From Rhinopomastus cyanomelas (lineage: Eukaryota; Chordata; Aves; Bucerotiformes; Rhinopomastidae): a stretch of DNA of 64,000 nt. The notes under the pieces were generated by a model, which was not told the DNA's origin, did not search any database, and worked only from the letters and a program-made list of their open reading frames with translations. The stretch's first letter is position 1, and each line of letters begins with the position of its first letter. Location of the stretch: positions 124,001 to 188,000 of the forward strand of contig VXBP01008590.1 in assembly GCA_013400115.1 (NCBI GenBank). Reading direction: 5' to 3'. Shown here piece after piece: positions 63,362 through 64,000 of this stretch. The translations under genes and the position numbers were made by a program.

Positions 63362-64000
63362 TCAAATCACAGAACATCAAAGACTGGAAGGGACCTCAAA
63401 AGAGCATCTAGTGCAATCCCCCTGCCACAGCAGGATCACCCAGACCAAGTTGCACAGGAACATATGCAGGCAGTTTTTAAACGTATCCAGAGAAGGAGAC
63501 TCTGTAACCCCCCTGGGCAGCCTGTTCCAGTGCTCTGTCACCCTCCCTGTGACGAAGTTCCTTCTCACATTCATACAGAACGTCCTACGTTCCAGCTTAC
63601 AACCATTGCCCCTTGTCCTATCACTAGATAACTTTGAGAAGAGCCTAGCTCCACCCTCCTGACACCCACTCTTCACATATTTATAAACATTAATGTGGTC
63701 GCCTCTCAGTCTCCTCTTTTCCAAGCTAAAGAGACCCAGGTCCCTCACCCTTTCCTCTTAAGGGAAGTGTTCTACTTCCTTCATCATCTTCGTGGCTCTA
63801 CGTTGGACTCTCTCCAGCAGCTCAGTGTCCTCCTTGAACTGAGGGGCCCCAAACTGGACACAATACTCCAGATGTGATCTCACCAGTGGAAGGCCACTTG
63901 ATTTTCATCAAGATCAGAGCTCTGTCCCACTGATGCACACCCATCAACAATCCCTCTTTGAAGCTAGTTTAAAGCCCTTTGATTGAGGCCTGCCAATTCC
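63362..64000 (-). mobile_element. CR1 LINE 3' end with large internal deletion, continuing past the window
   Basis: Minus-strand CR1. The 3' end is near 63366 (AATCACAGAACATCAAAGAC, GGAAGGGACCTC). The ORF2 C-terminal domain is 63377-63748 on the minus strand (RDLGLFSLEKRRLRGD, HINVYKYVKSGCQEGG, VTEHWNRLPRGVTESPSLD). Homology continues to CTCCAGATGTGATCTCACCAG (about 63886), then jumps. The last bases (AGTTTAAAGCCCTTTGATTG, AGGCCTGCCAATTCC) match the ORF1/ORF2 junction of the long copy at about 26082-26121, so roughly 2.2 kb covering EN and RT has been deleted. The element runs off the right edge. Confidence 0.88.

Noticed and set aside
1..64000. CRISPR arrays, tRNA/rRNA genes, intact LTR retroviruses or a second host gene.
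   Set aside because: None was seen on either strand by eye. Short repeats present are CR1, microsatellites and isolated palindromes; diverged ncRNAs or old LTRs could still be missed without a profile search.

Overview
This is a vertebrate, most likely avian, genomic window. The evidence is a two-exon serotonin receptor gene with canonical GT-AG splice sites, long AT-leaning non-coding DNA, and many CR1 LINE fragments with the bird/reptile 3' signature (an 8-base ATTCTGTG-type end and a conserved 3' UTR). There are no operons and no prokaryotic, phage or CRISPR features. The species cannot be fixed from the sequence alone.

The only host gene I can support is HTR7 (5-HT7 serotonin receptor) on the + strand. 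Exon 1 (start codon at 256, donor at 783) lies in a GC- and CpG-rich island and encodes the N-terminus through TM3 and the DR of the DRY motif. A 21.4-kb intron follows. Exon 2 (22187-22937) encodes Y of DRY through TM7 and the C-tail. The joined frame is 425 residues and carries every expected aminergic-receptor landmark. The exon 2 stop codon lies inside a splice donor (CT|GTAAG|GT), the arrangement expected for 5-HT7(b)-type versus longer-tailed isoforms. Later exons were not identified with confidence; one speculative short terminal exon is noted near 31260.

The rest is intron, intergenic or 3' flanking DNA with roughly ten CR1 copies. These are a short 3' end (~10.36 kb, +), an internal RT fragment (13.8-15.0 kb, +), a scrap (17.2 kb, -), a long copy with ORF1-esterase, endonuclease, RT and 3' UTR remnants (23.2-26.5 kb, -), an older copy (28.6-29.4 kb, +), a copy at 32.9-34.0 kb that recurs at 35.0-36.0 kb, a copy with an internal tandem duplication (48.8-49.5 kb, -), an internal fragment (52.8-53.55 kb, +), and an internally deleted copy running off the window end (63.36-64.0 kb, -).

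The 1,864 bases left of a 150-N gap (32614-34477) recur immediately right of it (34628-36491) almost unchanged. This looks like an unmerged contig-end overlap, so about 2 kb of this window is probably artificial. I found no convincing new biological system. The best leads are the HTR7 tandem donor and overlapping uORFs, the false duplication, the patchwork tandem duplication in one CR1, and several unusually perfect short palindromes.
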